DNA of 64,000 nucleotides from Bathymodiolus brooksi. Its lineage: Eukaryota; Mollusca; Bivalvia; Mytilida; Modiolidae. Shown piece by piece: positions 48,782 to 62,870 of this stretch. The translations under genes were made by a program, and so were the position numbers. Numbering within the stretch: the first letter of the stretch is position 1; each line of letters opens with the position of its first letter. Where the stretch lies: the NCBI GenBank assembly GCA_963680875.1, contig OY804577.1:146462196-146526195 (forward strand). Reading direction: 5' to 3'. A model generated the notes under the pieces. It ran no database searches. It was given only the letters and a program-made list of their open reading frames with translations, and was not told where the DNA came from.

Positions 48782-51230
48782 CTTAGCCAGTAAAAGTCTC
48801 CAGATTTCCACGGTCCTGGTTTCTATGTCAGTGTAAAACTAGTACTGATATCAGTGGCTTAACCAGTAAAAGTCTCCAGATTTCCACGGTCCTGGTTTCT
48901 ATGTCAGTGTATAACTAGTACTGATATCAGTGGCTTAACCAGTAAAAGTCTCCAGATTTCCACGGTCCTGGTTACTATGTCAGTGTATAACTAGTACTGA
49001 TATCAGTGGCTTAACCAGTAAAAGTCTCCAGATTTCCACGGTCCTGGTTTCTAGGTCAGTGTATAACTAGTACTGATATCAGTGGCTTAACCAGTAAAAG
49101 TCTCCAGATTTCCACGGTTCTGGTTTCTATGTCAGTGTATAACTAGTACTGATATCAGTGGCTTAACCAGTAAAAGTCTCCAGATTTCCACGGTCCTGGT
49201 TTCTATGTCAGTGTATAACTAATACTGATATCAGTGGCTTAACCAGTAAAAGTCTCCAGATTTCCATGGTCTTGGTTTCTATGTCAGTGTATAACTAGTA
49301 CTGATATCAGTGGCTTAACCAGTAAAAGTCTCCAGATTTCCACGGTCCTGGTTTCTATGTCAGTGTATAACTAGTACTGATATCAGTGGCTTAACCAGTA
49401 AAAGTCTCCAGATTTCCACGGTCCTGGTTTCTATGTCAGTGTATAACTAGTACTGATATCAGTGGCTTAACCAGTAAAAGTCTCCAGATTTCCACGGTCC
49501 TGGTTTCTATGTCAGTGTATAACTAGTACTGATATCAGTGGCTTAACCAGTAAAAGTCTCCAGATTTCCACGGTCCTGGTTACTATGTCAGTGTATAACT
49601 AGTACTGATATCAGTGGCTTAACCAGTAAAAGTCTCCAGATTTCTACGGTCCTGGTTTCTATGTCAGTGTATAACTAATACTGATATCAGTGGCTTAACC
49701 AGTAAAAGTCTCCAGATTTCCATGGTCTTGGTTTCTATGTCAGTGTATAACTAGTACTGATATCAGTGGCTTAACCAGTAAAAGTCTCCAGATTTCCACG
49801 GTCCTGGTTTCTGTCAGTGTATAACTAGTACTGATATCAGTGGCTTAACCAGTAAAAGTCTCCAGATTTCCACGGTCCTGGTTTCTATGTCAGTGTATAA
49901 CTAGTACTGATATCAGTGGCTTAACCAGTAAAAGTCTCCAGATTTCCACGGTCCTGGTTTCTGTCAGTGTATAACTAGTACTGATATCAGTGGTTTAACC
50001 AGTAAAAGTCTCCAGATTACCACGGTCCTGGTTTCTATGTCAGTGTATAACTAGTACTGATATCAGTGGCTTAACCAGTAAAAGTCTCCAGATTTCCACG
50101 GTCCTGGTTTCTATGTCAGTGTATAACTAGTACTGATATCAGTGTCTTAGCCAGTAAAAGTCTCCAGATTTCCACGGTCCTGGTTTCTAGGTCAGTGTAT
50201 AACTAGTACTGATATCAGTGGCTTAACCAGTAAAAGTCTCCAAATTTCCACGGTCCTGGTTTCTGTCAGTGTATAACTAGTACTGATATCAGTGGCTTAA
50301 CCAGTAAAAGTCTCCAGATTTCCACGGTCCTGGTTTCTATGTCAGTGTATAACTAGTACTGATATCAGTGGCTTAACCAGTAAAAGTCTCCAGATTTCCA
50401 CGGTCCTGGTTTCTATGTCAGTGTATAACTAGTACTGATATCAGTGGCTTAACCAGTAAAAGTCTCCAGATTTCCACGGTCCTGGTTTCTATGTCAGTGT
50501 ATAACTAATACTGATATCAGTGGCTTAACCAGTAAAAGTCTCCAGATTTCCACGGTCCTGGTTACTATGTCAGTGTATAACTAGTACTGATATCAGTGGC
50601 TTAACCAGTAAAAGTCTCCAGATTTCCACGGTCCTGGTTTCTATGTCAGTGTATAACTAGTACTGATATCAGTGGCTTAACCAGTAAAAGTCTCCAGATT
50701 TCCACGGTCCTGGTTTCTATGTCAGTGTATAACTAGTACTGATATCAGTGGCTTAACCAGTAAAAGTCTCCAGATTTCCATGGTCTTGGTTTCTATGTCA
50801 GTGTATAACTAGTACTGATATCAGTGGCTTAACCAGTAAAAGTCTCCAGATTTCCACGGTCCTGGTTTCTATGTCAGTGTATAACTAGTACTGATATCAG
50901 TGGCTTAACCAGTAAAAGCCTCCAGATTTCCACGGTCCTGGTTTCTGTCAGTGTATAACTAGTACTGATATCAGTGGCTTAACCAGTAAAAGTCTCCAGA
51001 TTTCCACGGTCCTGGTTTCTGTCAGTGTATAACTAGTACTGATATCAGTGGCTTAACCAGTAAAAGTCTCCAGATTTCCACGGTCCTGGTTTCTATGTCA
51101 GTGTATAACTAGTACTGATATCAGTGGCTTAACCAGTAAAAGTCTCCAGATTTCCACGGTCCTGGTTTCTGTCAGTGTATAACTAGTACTGATATCAGTG
51201 GCTTAACCAATAAAAGTCTCCAGATTTCCA
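48782..51230. repeat. 18-monomer unit and transition to the right-end domain
   Basis: From CTTAGCC at 48,782 to 50,146 is 1,364 bp (18 monomers minus two 2-bp deletions). It holds GTAAAACTAG near 48,835, which otherwise belongs to the AGTATTGATAGC groups, and a partial second round of GGTTACTATG and CATGGTCTTGG. After 50,146 the CTCCAAATTTCC monomer and a series of TTCTGTCAG monomers (near 50,946, 51,019, 51,169) lead into the first CGGACCTGG monomer at 51,231, where the right-end pattern begins. AAAGCCTCC near 50,917 is a private change. Confidence 0.7.
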
Positions 51231-54200
51231 CGGACCTGGTTTCTATGTCAGTGTATAACTAGTACTGATATCAGTGGCTTAACCAGTAAAAGTTTCCAGA
51301 TTTCCACGGTCCTGGTTTCTGTCAGTGTATAACTAGTACTGATATCAGTGGCTTAACCAGTAAAAGTCTCCATATTTCCACGGTCCTGGTTTCTATGTCA
51401 GTGTATAACTAGTACTGATATCAGTGGCTTAACCAGTAAGTCTCCAGATTTCCATGGTCCTAGTTTCTTTGTCAGTGTATAACTAGTACTGATATCAGTG
51501 GCTTAACCAGTAAAAGTTTCCAGATTTCCACGGTCCTGGTTTCTATGTCAGTGTATAACTAATACTGATATCAGTGGCTTAACCAGTAAAAGTCTCCAGA
51601 TTTCCACGGTCCTGTTTTCTATGTCAGTGTATAACTAGTACTGATATCAGTGGCTTAACCAGTAAGTCTCCAGATTTCCACGGTCCTGGTTTCTATGTCA
51701 GTGTATAACTAGTATTGATATCAGTGGCTTAACAAGTAAAGGTCTCCAGATTACCACGGTCCTGGTTTCTATGTCAGTGTATAACTAGTACTGATATCAG
51801 TGGCTTAATCAGTAAAAGTCTCCAGATTTCCACGGTCCTGGTTTCTATGTCAGTGTATAACTAGTACTGATATCAGTGGCTTAACCAGTAAAAGTCTCCA
51901 GATTTCCACGGTCCTGGTTTCTATGTCAGTGTATAACTAGTACTGATATCAGTGGCTTAACCAGTAAAAGTCTCCAGATTTCCACGGTCCTGGTTTCTAT
52001 GTCAGTGTATAACTAGTACTGATATCAGTGGCTTAACCAGTAAAAGTCTCCAGATTTCCACGGTCCTGGTTTCTATGTCAGTGTATAACTATTATTGATA
52101 GCAGTGGCTTAACCAGTAAAAGTCTCCAGATTTTCACAGTCCTGGTTTCTAGGTCAGTGTATAACTAGTACTGATATCAGTGGCTTAACTAGTAAAAGTC
52201 TCCAGATTTCCACGGTCCTGGTTCCTAGGTCAGTGTATAACTAGTACTGATATCAGTGGCTTAACCAGTAAAAGTCTCCAGATTTCCACGGTCCTGGTTT
52301 CTATGTCAGTGTATAACTAGTACTGATATCAGTGGCTTAACTAGTAAAAGTCTCCAGATTTCTACGGTCATGGTTTCTAGGTCAGTGTATAACTAGTACT
52401 GATATCAGTGGCTTAACCAGTAAAAGTCTCCAGATTTCCACCGTCCTGGTTTCTATGTCAGTGTATAACTAGTACTGATATCAGTGTCTTAACCAGTAAA
52501 AGTCTCCAGATTTCCACGGTCCTGGTTTCTAGGTCAGTGTATAACTAGTACTGATATCAGTGGCTTAACCAGTAAAAGTCTCCAGATTTCCACGGTCCTG
52601 GTTTCTATGTCAGTGTATAACTAGTACTGATATCAGTGGCTTAACTAGTAAAAGTCTCCAGATTTCCACGGTCCTGGTTTCTAGGTCAGTGTATAACTAG
52701 TACTGATATCAGTGGCTTAACCAGTAAAAGTCTCCAGATTTCCACGGTCCTGGTTTCTATGTCAGTGTATAACTAATACTGATATCAGTGGCTTAACCAG
52801 TAAAAGTCTCCAGATTTCCATGGTCTTGGTTTCTATGTCAGTGTATAACTAGTACTGATATCAGTGGCTTAACCAGTAAAAGTCTCCAGATTTCCACGGT
52901 CCTGGTTTCTGTCAGTGTATAACTAGTACTGATATCAGTGGTTTAACCAGTAAAAGTCTCCAGATTACCACGGTCCTGGTTTCTATGTCAGTGTATAACT
53001 AGTACTGATATCAGTGGCTTAACCAGTAAAAGTCTCCAGATTTCCACGGTCCTGGTTTCTATGTCAGTGTATAACTAGTACTGATATCAGTGTCTTAGCC
53101 AGTAAAAGTCTCCAGATTTCCACGGTCCTGGTTTCTAGGTCAGTGTATAACTAGTACTGATATCAGTGGCTTAACCAGTAAAAGTCTCCAAATTTCCACG
53201 GTCCAGGTTTCTGTCAGTGTATAACTAGTACTGATATCAGTGGCTTAACCAGTAAAAGTCTCCAGATTTCCACGGTCCTGGTTTCTATGTCAGTGTATAA
53301 CTAGTACTGATATCAGTGGCTTAACCAGTAAAAGTCTCCAGATTTCCACGGTCCTGGTTTCTATGTCAGTGTATAACTAGTACTGATATCAGTGGCTTAA
53401 CCAGTAAAAGTCTCCAGATTTCCACGGTCCTGGTTTCTATGTCAGTGTATAACTAGTACTGATATCAGTGGCTTAACCAGTAAAAGTCTCCAGATTTCCA
53501 CGGTCCTGGTTACTATGTCAGTGTATAACTAGTACTGATATCAGTGGCTTAACCAGTAAAAGTCTCCAGATTTCCACAGTCCTGGTTTCTATGTCAGTGT
53601 ATAACTAGTACTGATATCAGTGGCTTAACCAGTAAAAGTCTCCAGATTTCCACGGTCCTGGTTTCTATGTCAGTGTATAACTAGTACTGATATCAGTGGC
53701 TTAACCAGTAAAAGTCTCCAGATTTCCACGGTCCTGGTTACTATGTCAGTGTATAACTAGTACTGATATCAGTGGCTTAACCAGTAAAAGTCTCCAGATT
53801 TCCACGGTCCTGGTTTCTATGTCAGTGTATAACTAGTACTGATATCAGTGGCTTAACCAGTAAAAGTCTCCAGATTTCCACGGTTCTGGTTTCTATGTCA
53901 GTGTATAACTAGTACTGATATCAGTGGCTTAACCAGTAAAAGTCTCCAGATTTCCACGGTCCTGGTTTCTATGTCAGTGTATAACTAGTACTGATATCAG
54001 TGGCTTAACCAGTAAAAGTCTCCAGATTTCCATGGTCTTGGTTTCTATGTCAGTGTATAACTAGTACTGATATCAGTGGCTTAACCAGTAAAAGTCTCCA
54101 GATTTCCACGGTCCTGGTTTCTATGTCAGTGTATAACTAGTACTGATATCAGTGGCTTAACCAGTAAAAGTCTCCAGATTTCCACGGTCCTGGTTTCTGT

Positions 54201-54558
54201 CAGTGTATAACTAGTACTGATATCAGTGGCTTAACCAGTAAAAGTCTCCAGATTTCCACGGTCCTGGTTTCTGTCAGTGTATAACTAGTACTGATATCAG
54301 TGGCTTAACCAGTAAAAGTCTCCAGATTTCCACGGTCCTGGTTTCTATGTCAGTGTATAACTAGTACTGATATCAGTGGCTTAACCAGTAAAAGTCTCCA
54401 GATTTCCACGGTCCTGGTTTCTGTCAGTGTATAACTAGTACTGATATCAGTGGTTTAACCAGTAAAAGTCTCCAGATTACCACGGTCCTGGTTTCTATGT
54501 CAGTGTATAACTAGTACTGATATCAGTGGCTTAACCAATAAAAGTCTCCAGATTTCCA
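51231..54558. repeat. Right-end higher-order unit 1 (3,328 bp)
   Basis: The unit begins with a CCAATAAAAG monomer carrying CGGACCTGG, then AAGTTTCCAG, CTCCATATTTCC, a CAGTAAGTCTCC monomer with CCATGGTCCTAGTTTCTTTG, TAACAAGTAAAGGTCTCC, TAATCAG and, at 52,091, ATTATTGATAGC, followed by the CTAACTAG-type monomers, CACCGTCC, GTGTCTTAACC and a CTTAGCC group at 53,094. The CGGACC marker recurs at 54,559, 3,328 bp on. Private changes here are CCTGTTTTC near 51,614 and GTCCAGG near 53,203. Confidence 0.8.
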
Positions 54559-57052
54559 CGGACCTGGTTTCTATGTCAGTGTATAACTAGTACTGATATC
54601 AGTGGCTTAACCAGTAAAAGTTTCCAGATTTCCACGGTCCTGGTTTCTGTCAGTGTATAACTAGTACTGATATCAGTGGCTTAACCAGTAAAAGTCTCCA
54701 TATTTCCACGGTCCTGGTTTCTATGTCAGTGTATAACTAGTACTGATATCAGTGGCTTAACCAGTAAGTCTCCAGATTTCCATGGTCCTAGTTTCTTTGT
54801 CAGTGTATAACTAGTACTGATATCAGTGGCTTAACCAGTAAAAGTTTCCAGATTTCCACGGTCCTGGTTTCTATGTCAGTGTATAACTAATACTGATATC
54901 AGTGGCTTAACCAGTAAAAGTCTCCAGATTTCCACGATCCTGGTTTCTATGTCAGTGTATAACTAGTACTGATATCAGTGGCTTAACCAGTAAGTCTCCA
55001 GATTTCCACGGTCCTGGTTTCTATGTCAGTGTATAACTAGTATTGATATCAGTGGCTTAACAAGTAAAGGTCTCCAGATTTCCTCGGTCCTGGTTTCTAT
55101 GTCAGTGTATAACTAGTACTGATATCAGTGGCTTAATCAGTAAAAGTCTCCAGATTTCCACGGTCCTGGTTTCTATGTCAGTGTATAACTAGTACTGATA
55201 TCAGTGGCTTAACCAGTAAAAGTCTCCAGATTTCCACGGTCCTGGTTTCTATGTCAGTGTATAACTAGTACTGATATCAGTGGCTTAACCAGTAAAAGTC
55301 TCCAGATTTCCACGGTCCTGGTTTCTATGTCAGTGTATAACTAGTACTGATATCAGTGGCTTAACCAGTAAAAGTCTCCAGATTTCCACGGTCCTGGTTT
55401 CTATGTCAGTGTATAACTATTATTGATAGCAGTGGCTTAACCAGTAAAAGTCTCCAGATTTTCACAGTCCTGGTTTCTAGGTCAGTGTATAACTAGTACT
55501 GATATCAGTGGCTTAACTAGTAAAAGTCTCCAGATTTCCACGGTCCTGGTTCCTAGGTCAGTGTATAACTAGTACTGATATCAGTGGCTTAACCAGTAAA
55601 AGTCTCCAGATTTCCACGGTCCTGGTTTCTATGTCAGTGTATAACTAGTACTGATATCAGTGGCTTAACTAGTAAAAGTCTCCAGATTTCTACGGTCATG
55701 GTTTCTAGGTCAGTGTATAACTAGTACTGATATCAGTGGCTTAACCAGTAAAAGTCTCCAGATTTCCACCGTCCTGGTTTCTATGTCAGTGTATAACTAG
55801 TACTGATATCAGTGTCTTAACCAGTAAAAGTCTCCAGATTTCCACGGTCCTGGTTTCTAGGTCAGTGTATAACTAGTACTGATATCAGTGGCTTAACCAG
55901 TAAAAGTCTCCAGATTTCCACGGTCCTGGTTTCTATGTCAGTGTATAACTAGTACTGATATCAGTGGCTTAACTAGTAAAAGTCTCCAGATTTCCACGGT
56001 CCTGGTTTCTAGGTCAGTGTATAACTAGTACTGATATCAGTGGCTTAACCAGTAAAAGTCTCCAGATTTCCACGGTCCTGGTTTCTATGTCAGTGTATAA
56101 CTAATACTGATATCAGTGGCTTAACCAGTAAAAGTCTCCAGATTTCCATGGTCTTGGTTTCTATGTCAGTGTATAACTAGTACTGATATCAGTGGCTTAA
56201 CCAGTAAAAGTCTCCAGATTTCCACGGTCCTGGTTTCTGTCAGTGTATAACTAGTACTGATATCAGTGGCTTAACCAGTAAAAGTCTCCAGATTTCCACG
56301 GTCCTGGTTTCTATGTCAGTGTATAACTAGTACTGATATCAGTGGCTTAACCAGTAAAAGTCTCCAGATTTCCACGGTCCTGGTTTCTGTCAGTGTATAA
56401 CTAGTACTGATATCAGTGGTTTAACCAGTAAAAGTCTCCAGATTACCACGGTCCTGGTTTCTATGTCAGTGTATAACTAGTACTGATATCAGTGGCTTAA
56501 CCAGTAAAAGTCTCCAGATTTCCACGGTCCTGGTTTCTATGTCAGTGTATAACTAGTACTGATATCAGTGTCTTAGCCAGTAAAAGTCTCCAGATTTCCA
56601 CGGTCCTGGTTTCTAGGTCAGTGTATAACTAGTACTGATATCAGTGGCTTAACCAGTAAAAGTCTCCAAATTTCCACGGTCCTGGTTTCTGTCAGTGTAT
56701 AACTAGTACTGATATCAGTGGCTTAACCAGTAAAAGTCTCCAGATTTCCACGGTCCTGGTTTCTATGTCAGTGTATAACTAGTACTGATATCAGTGGCTT
56801 AACCAGTAAAAGTCTCCAGATTTCCACGGTCCTGGTTTCTATGTCAGTGTATAACTAGTACTGATATCAGTGGCTTAACCAGTAAAAGTCTCCAGATTTC
56901 CACGGTCCTGGTTTCTGTCAGTGTATAACTAGTACTGATATCAGTGGTTTAACCAGTAAAAGTCTCCAGATTACCACGGTCCTGGTTTCTATGTCAGTGT
57001 ATAACTAGTACTGATATCAGTGGCTTAACCAATAAAAGTCTCCAGATTTCCA
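54559..57052. repeat. Right-end higher-order unit 2 (2,494 bp)
   Basis: Markers match unit 1 at 3,328 bp through TTCTGTCAG at 56,239. This unit then has two extra monomers (150 bp) before GGTTTAACC at 56,419, and later skips the GGTTACTATG part of unit 1, giving a shorter total. It shares two variants with unit 3 that unit 1 lacks: CACGATCCTGG at 54,936 and TTCCTCGGTCC near 55,081. That pairing makes units 2 and 3 each other's closest relatives. Confidence 0.8.
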
Positions 57053-60000
57053 CGGACCTGGTTTCTATGTCAGTGTATAACTAGTACTGATATCAGTGGC
57101 TTAACCAGTAAAAGTTTCCAGATTTCCACGGTCCTGGTTTCTGTCAGTGTATAACTAGTACTGATATCAGTGGCTTAACCAGTAAAAGTCTCCATATTTC
57201 CACGGTCCTGGTTTCTATGTCAGTGTATAACTAGTACTGATATCAGTGGCTTAACCAGTAAGTCTCCAGATTTCCATGGTCCTAGTTTCTTTGTCAGTGT
57301 ATAACTAGTACTGATATCAGTGGCTTAACCAGTAAAAGTTTCCAGATTTCCACGGTCCTGGTTTCTATGTCAGTGTATAACTAATACTGATATCAGTGGC
57401 TTAACCAGTAAAAGTCTCCAGATTTCCACGATCCTGGTTTCTATGTCAGTGTATAACTAGTACTGATATCAGTGGCTTAACCAGTAAGTCTCCAGATTTC
57501 CACGGTCCTGGTTTCTATGTCAGTGTATAACTAGTATTGATATCAGTGGCTTAACAAGTAAAGGTCTCCAGATTTCCTCGGTCCTGGTTTCTATGTCAGT
57601 GTATAACTAGTACTGATATCAGTGGCTTAATCAGTAAAAGTCTCCAGATTTCCACGGTCCTGGTTTCTATGTCAGTGTATAACTAGTACTGATATCAGTG
57701 GCTTAACCAGTAAAAGTCTCCAGATTTCCACGGTCCTGGTTTCTATGTCAGTGTATAACTAGTACTGATATCAGTGGCTTAACCAGTAAAAGTCTCCAGA
57801 TTTCCACGGTCCTGGTTTCTATGTCAGTGTATAACTAGTACTGATATCAGTGGCTTAACCAGTAAAAGTCTCCAGATTTCCACGGTCCTGGTTTCTATGT
57901 CAGTGTATAACTATTATTGATAGCAGTGGCTTAACCAGTAAAAGTCTCCAGATTTTCACAGTCCTGGTTTCTAGGTCAGTGTATAACTAGTACTGATATC
58001 AGTGGCTTAACTAGTAAAAGTCTCCAGATTTCCACGGTCCTGGTTCCTAGGTCAGTGTATAACTAGTACTGATATCAGTGGCTTAACCAGTAAAAGTCTC
58101 CAGATTTCCACGGTCCTGGTTTCTATGTCAGTGTATAACTAGTACTGATATCAGTGGCTTAACTAGTAAAAGTCTCCAGATTTCTACGGTCATGGTTTCT
58201 AGGTCAGTGTATAACTAGTACTGATATCAGTGGCTTAACCAGTAAAAGTCTCCAGATTTCCACCGTCCTGGTTTCTATGTCAGTGTATAACTAGTACTGA
58301 TATCAGTGTCTTAACCAGTAAAAGTCTCCAGATTTCCACGGTCCTGGTTTCTAGGTCAGTGTATAACTAGTACTGATATCAGTGGCTTAACCAGTAAAAG
58401 TCTCCAGATTTCCACGGTCCTGGTTTCTATGTCAGTGTATAACTAGTACTGATATCAGTGGCTTAACTAGTAAAAGTCTCCAGATTTCCACGGTCCTGGT
58501 TTCTAGGTCAGTGTATAACTAGTACTGATATCAGTGGCTTAACCAGTAAAAGTCTCCAGATTTCCACGGTCCTGGTTTCTATGTCAGTGTATAACTAGTA
58601 CTGATATCAGTGGCTTAACCAGTAAAAGTCTCCAGATTTCCACGGTCCTGGTTTCTGTCAGTGTATAACTAGTACTGATATCAGTGGTTTAACCAGTAAA
58701 AGTCTCCAGATTACCACGGTCCTGGTTTCTATGTCAGTGTATAACTAGTACTGATATCAGTGGCTTAACCAGTAAAAGTCTCCAGATTTCCACGGTCCTG
58801 GTTTCTATGTCAGTGTATAACTAGTACTGATATCAGTGGCTTAACCAGTAAAAGTCTCCAGATTTCCACGGTCCTGGTTTCTAGGTCAGTGTATAACTAG
58901 TACTGATATCAGTGGCTTAACCAGTAAAAGTCTCCAAATTTCCACGGTCCTGGTTTCTGTCAGTGTATAACTAGTACTGATATCAGTGGCTTAACCAGTA
59001 AAAGTCTCCAGATTTCCACGGTCCTGGTTTCTATGTCAGTGTATAACTAGTACTGATATCAGTGGCTTAACCAGTAAAAGTCTCCAGATTTCCACGGTCC
59101 TGGTTTCTATGTCAGTGTATAACTAGTACTGATATCAGTGGCTTAACCAGTAAAAGTCTCCAGATTTCCACGGTCCTGGTTTCTATGTCAGTGTATAACT
59201 AGTACTGATATCAGTGGCTTAACCAGTAAAAGTCTCCAGATTTCCACGGTCCTGGTTACTATGTCAGTGTATAACTAGTACTGATATCAGTGGCTTAACC
59301 AGTAAAAGTCTCCAGATTTCCACGGTCCTGGTTTCTATGTCAGTGTATAACTAGTACTGAAATCAGTGGCTTAACCAGTAAAAGTCTCCAGATTTCCACG
59401 GTTCTGGTTTCTATGTCAGTGTATAACTAGTACTGATATCAGTGGCTTAACCAGTAAAAGTCTCCAGATTTCCACGGTCCTGGTTTCTATGTCAGTGTAT
59501 AACTAGTACTGATATCAGTGGCTTAACCAGTAAAAGTCTCCAGATTTCCATGGTCTTGGTTTCTATGTCAGTGTATAACTAGTACTGATATCAGTGGCTT
59601 AACCAGTAAAAGTCTCCAGATTTCCACGGTCCTGGTTTCTATGTCAGTGTATAACTAGTACTGATATCAGTGGCTTAACCAGTAAAAGTCTCCAGATTTC
59701 CACGGTCCTGGTTTCTGTCAGTGTATAACTAGTACTGATATCAGTGGCTTAACCAGTAAAAGTCTCCAGATTTCCACGGTCCTGGTTTCTGTCAGTGTAT
59801 AACTAGTACTGATATCAGTGGCTTAACCAGTAAAAGTCTCCAGATTTCCACGGTCCTGGTTTCTATGTCAGTGTATAACTAGTACTGATATCAGTGGCTT
59901 AACCAGTAAAAGTCTCCAGATTTCCACGGTCCTGGTTTCTGTCAGTGTATAACTAGTACTGATATCAGTGGTTTAACCAGTAAAAGTCTCCAGATTACCA

Positions 60001-60076
60001 CGGTCCTGGTTTCTATGTCAGTGTATAACTAGTACTGATATCAGTGGCTTAACCAATAAAAGTCTACAGATTTCCA
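57053..60076. repeat. Right-end higher-order unit 3 (3,024 bp)
   Basis: The early part follows unit 2 at exactly 2,494 bp (CGGACC 54,559 and 57,053; CACGATCC 54,936 and 57,430; ATTATTGATAGC 55,419 and 57,913). It lacks the CTTAGCC monomer: near 58,840 a plain GTGGCTTAACC monomer is followed directly by CTAGGTCAG and CTCCAAATTTCC. The GAAATCAG variant at 59,361 is shared with 61,781 in unit 4. Confidence 0.8.
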
Positions 60077-62870
60077 CGGACCTGGTTTCTATGTCAGTGT
60101 ATAACTAGTACTGATATCAGTGGCTTAACCAGTAAAAGTTTCCAGATTTCCACGGTCCTGGTTTCTGTCAGTGTATAACTAGTACTGATATCAGTGGCTT
60201 AACCAGTAAAAGTCTCCATATTTCCACGGTCCTGGTTTCTATGTCAGTGTATAACTAGTACTGATATCAGTGGCTTAACCAGTAAAAGTCTCCAGATTTC
60301 CACGGTCCTGGTTTCTATGTCAGTGTATAACTAGTACTGATATCAGTGGCTTAACCAGTAAAAGTCTCCAGATTTCCACGGTCTTGGTTTCTATGTCAGT
60401 GTATAACTAGTACTGATATCAGTGGCTTAACCAGTAAAAGTCTCCAGATTTCCACGGTCCTGGTTTCTATGTCAGTGTATAACTATTATTGATAGCAGTG
60501 GCTTAACCAGTAAAAGTCTCCAGATTTTCACAGTCCTGGTTTCTAGGTCAGTGTATAACTAGTACTGATATCAGTGGCTTAACTAGTAAAAGTCTCCAGA
60601 TTTCCACGGTCCTGGTTCCTAGGTCAGTGTATAACTAGTACTGATATCAGTGGCTTAACCAGTAAAAGTCTCCAGATTTCCACGGTCCTGGTTTCTATGT
60701 CAGTGTATAACTAGTACTGATATCAGTGGCTTAACTAGTAAAAGTCTCCAGATTTCTACGGTCATGGTTTCTAGGTCAGTGTATAACTAGTACTGATATC
60801 AGTGGCTTAACCAGTAAAAGTCTCCAGATTTCCACCGTCCTGGTTTCTATGTCAGTGTATAACTAGTACTGATATCAGTGTCTTAACCAGTAAAAGTCTC
60901 CAGATTTCCACGGTCCTGGTTTCTAGGTCAGTGTATAACTAGTACTGATATCAGTGGCTTAACCAGTAAAAGTCTCCAGATTTCCACGGTCCTGGTTTCT
61001 ATGTCAGTGTATAACTAGTACTGATATCAGTGGCTTAACTAGTAAAAGTCTCCAGATTTCCACGGTCCTGGTTTCTATGTCAGTGTATAACTAATACTGA
61101 TATCAGTGGCTTAACCAGTAAAAGTCTCCAGATTTCCATGGTCTTGGTTTCTATGTCAGTGTATAACTAGTACTGATATCAGTGGCTTAACCAGTAAAAG
61201 TCTCCAGATTTCCACGGTCCTGGTTTCTGTCAGTGTATAACTAGTACTGATATCAGTGGCTTAACCAGTAAAAGTCTCCAGATTTCCACGGTCCTGGTTT
61301 CTATGTCAGTGTATAACTAGTACTGATATCAGTGGTTTAACCAGTAAAAGTCTCCAGATTACCACGGTCCTGGTTTCTATGTCAGTGTATAACTAGTACT
61401 GATATCAGTGGCTTAACCAGTAAAAGTCTCCAGATTTCCACGGTCCTGGTTTCTATGTCAGTGTATAACTAGTACTGATATCAGTGTCTTAGCCAGTAAA
61501 AGTCTCCAGATTTCCACGGTCCTGGTTTCTAGGTCAGTGTATAACTAGTACTGATATCAGTGGCTTAACCAGTAAAAGTCTCCAAATTTCCACGGTCCTG
61601 GTTTCTGTCAGTGTATAACTAGTACTGATATCAGTGGCTTAACCAGTAAAAGTCTCCAGATTTCCACGGTCCTGGTTTCTATGTCAGTGTATAACTAGTA
61701 CTGATATCAGTGGCTTAACCAAGAAAAGTCTCCAGATTTCCACGGTCCTGGTTTCTATGTCAGTGTATAACTAGTACTGAAATCAGTGGCTTAACCAGTA
61801 AAAGTCTCCAGATTTCCACGGTTCTGGTTTCTATGTCAGTGTATAACTAGTACTGATATCAGTGGCTTAACCAGTAAAAGTCTCCAGATTTCCACGGTCC
61901 TGGTTTCTATGTCAGTGTATAACTAGTACTGATATCAGTGGCTTAACCAGTAAAAGTCTCCAGATTTCCATGGTCTTGGTTTCTATGTCAGTGTATAACT
62001 AGTACTGATATCAGTGGCTTAACCAGTAAAAGTCTCCAGATTTCCACGGTCCTGGTTTCTATGTCAGTGTATAACTAGTACTGATATCAGTGGCTTAACC
62101 AGTAAAAGTCTCCAGATTTCCACGGTCCTGGTTTCTGTCAGTGTATAACTAGTACTGATATCAGTGGCTTAACCAGTAAAAGTCTCCAGATTTCCACGGT
62201 CCTGGTTTCTGTCAGTGTATAACTAGTACTGATATCAGTGGCTTAACCAGTAAAAGTCTCCAGATTTCCACGGTCCTGGTTTCTATGTCAGTGTATAACT
62301 AGTACTGATATCAGTGGCTTAACCAGTAAAAGTCTCCAGATTTCCACGGTCCTGGTTTCTGTCAGTGTATAACTAGTACTGATATCAGTGGTTTAACCAG
62401 TAAAAGTCTCCAGATTACCACGGTCCTGGTTTCTATGTCAGTGTATAACTAGTACTGATATCAGTGGCTTAACCAGTAAAAGTTTCCAGATTTCCACGGT
62501 CCTGGTTTCTGTCAGTGTATAACTAGTACTGATATCAGTGGCTTAACCAGTAAAAGTCTCCATATTTCCACGGTCCTGGTTTCTATGTCAGTGTATAACT
62601 AGTACTGATATCAGTGGCTTAACCAGTAAGTCTCCAGATTTCCATGGTCCTAGTTTCTATGTCAGTGTATAACTAGTACTGATATCAGTGGCTTAACCAG
62701 TAAAAGTCTCCAGATTTCCACGGTCCTGGTTTCTGTCAGTGTATAACTAGTACTGATATCAGTGGTTTAACCAGTAAAAGTCTCCAGATTACCACGGTCC
62801 TGGTTTCTATGTCAGTGTATAACTAGTACTGATATCAGTGGCTTAACCAATAAAAGTCTACAGATTTCCA
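60077..62870. repeat. Right-end higher-order unit 4 (2,794 bp)
   Basis: It starts in a CCAATAAAAG monomer that also carries GTCTACAG (60,062), a change repeated at 62,856, exactly 2,794 bp on. CACGGTCTTGG without the usual CATGG occurs at 60,381 and 63,175, again 2,794 bp apart. Unlike units 1-3 it lacks the CAGTAAGTCTCC, TAACAAG and TAATCAG monomers between CTCCATATTTCC and ATTATTGATAGC (60,485). CTTAGCC is back at 61,488. CAAGAAAAG near 61,719 is private. AAGTTTCCAG near 62,481 and 62,931 marks a small internal repeat of about 450 bp at its right end. Confidence 0.8.
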
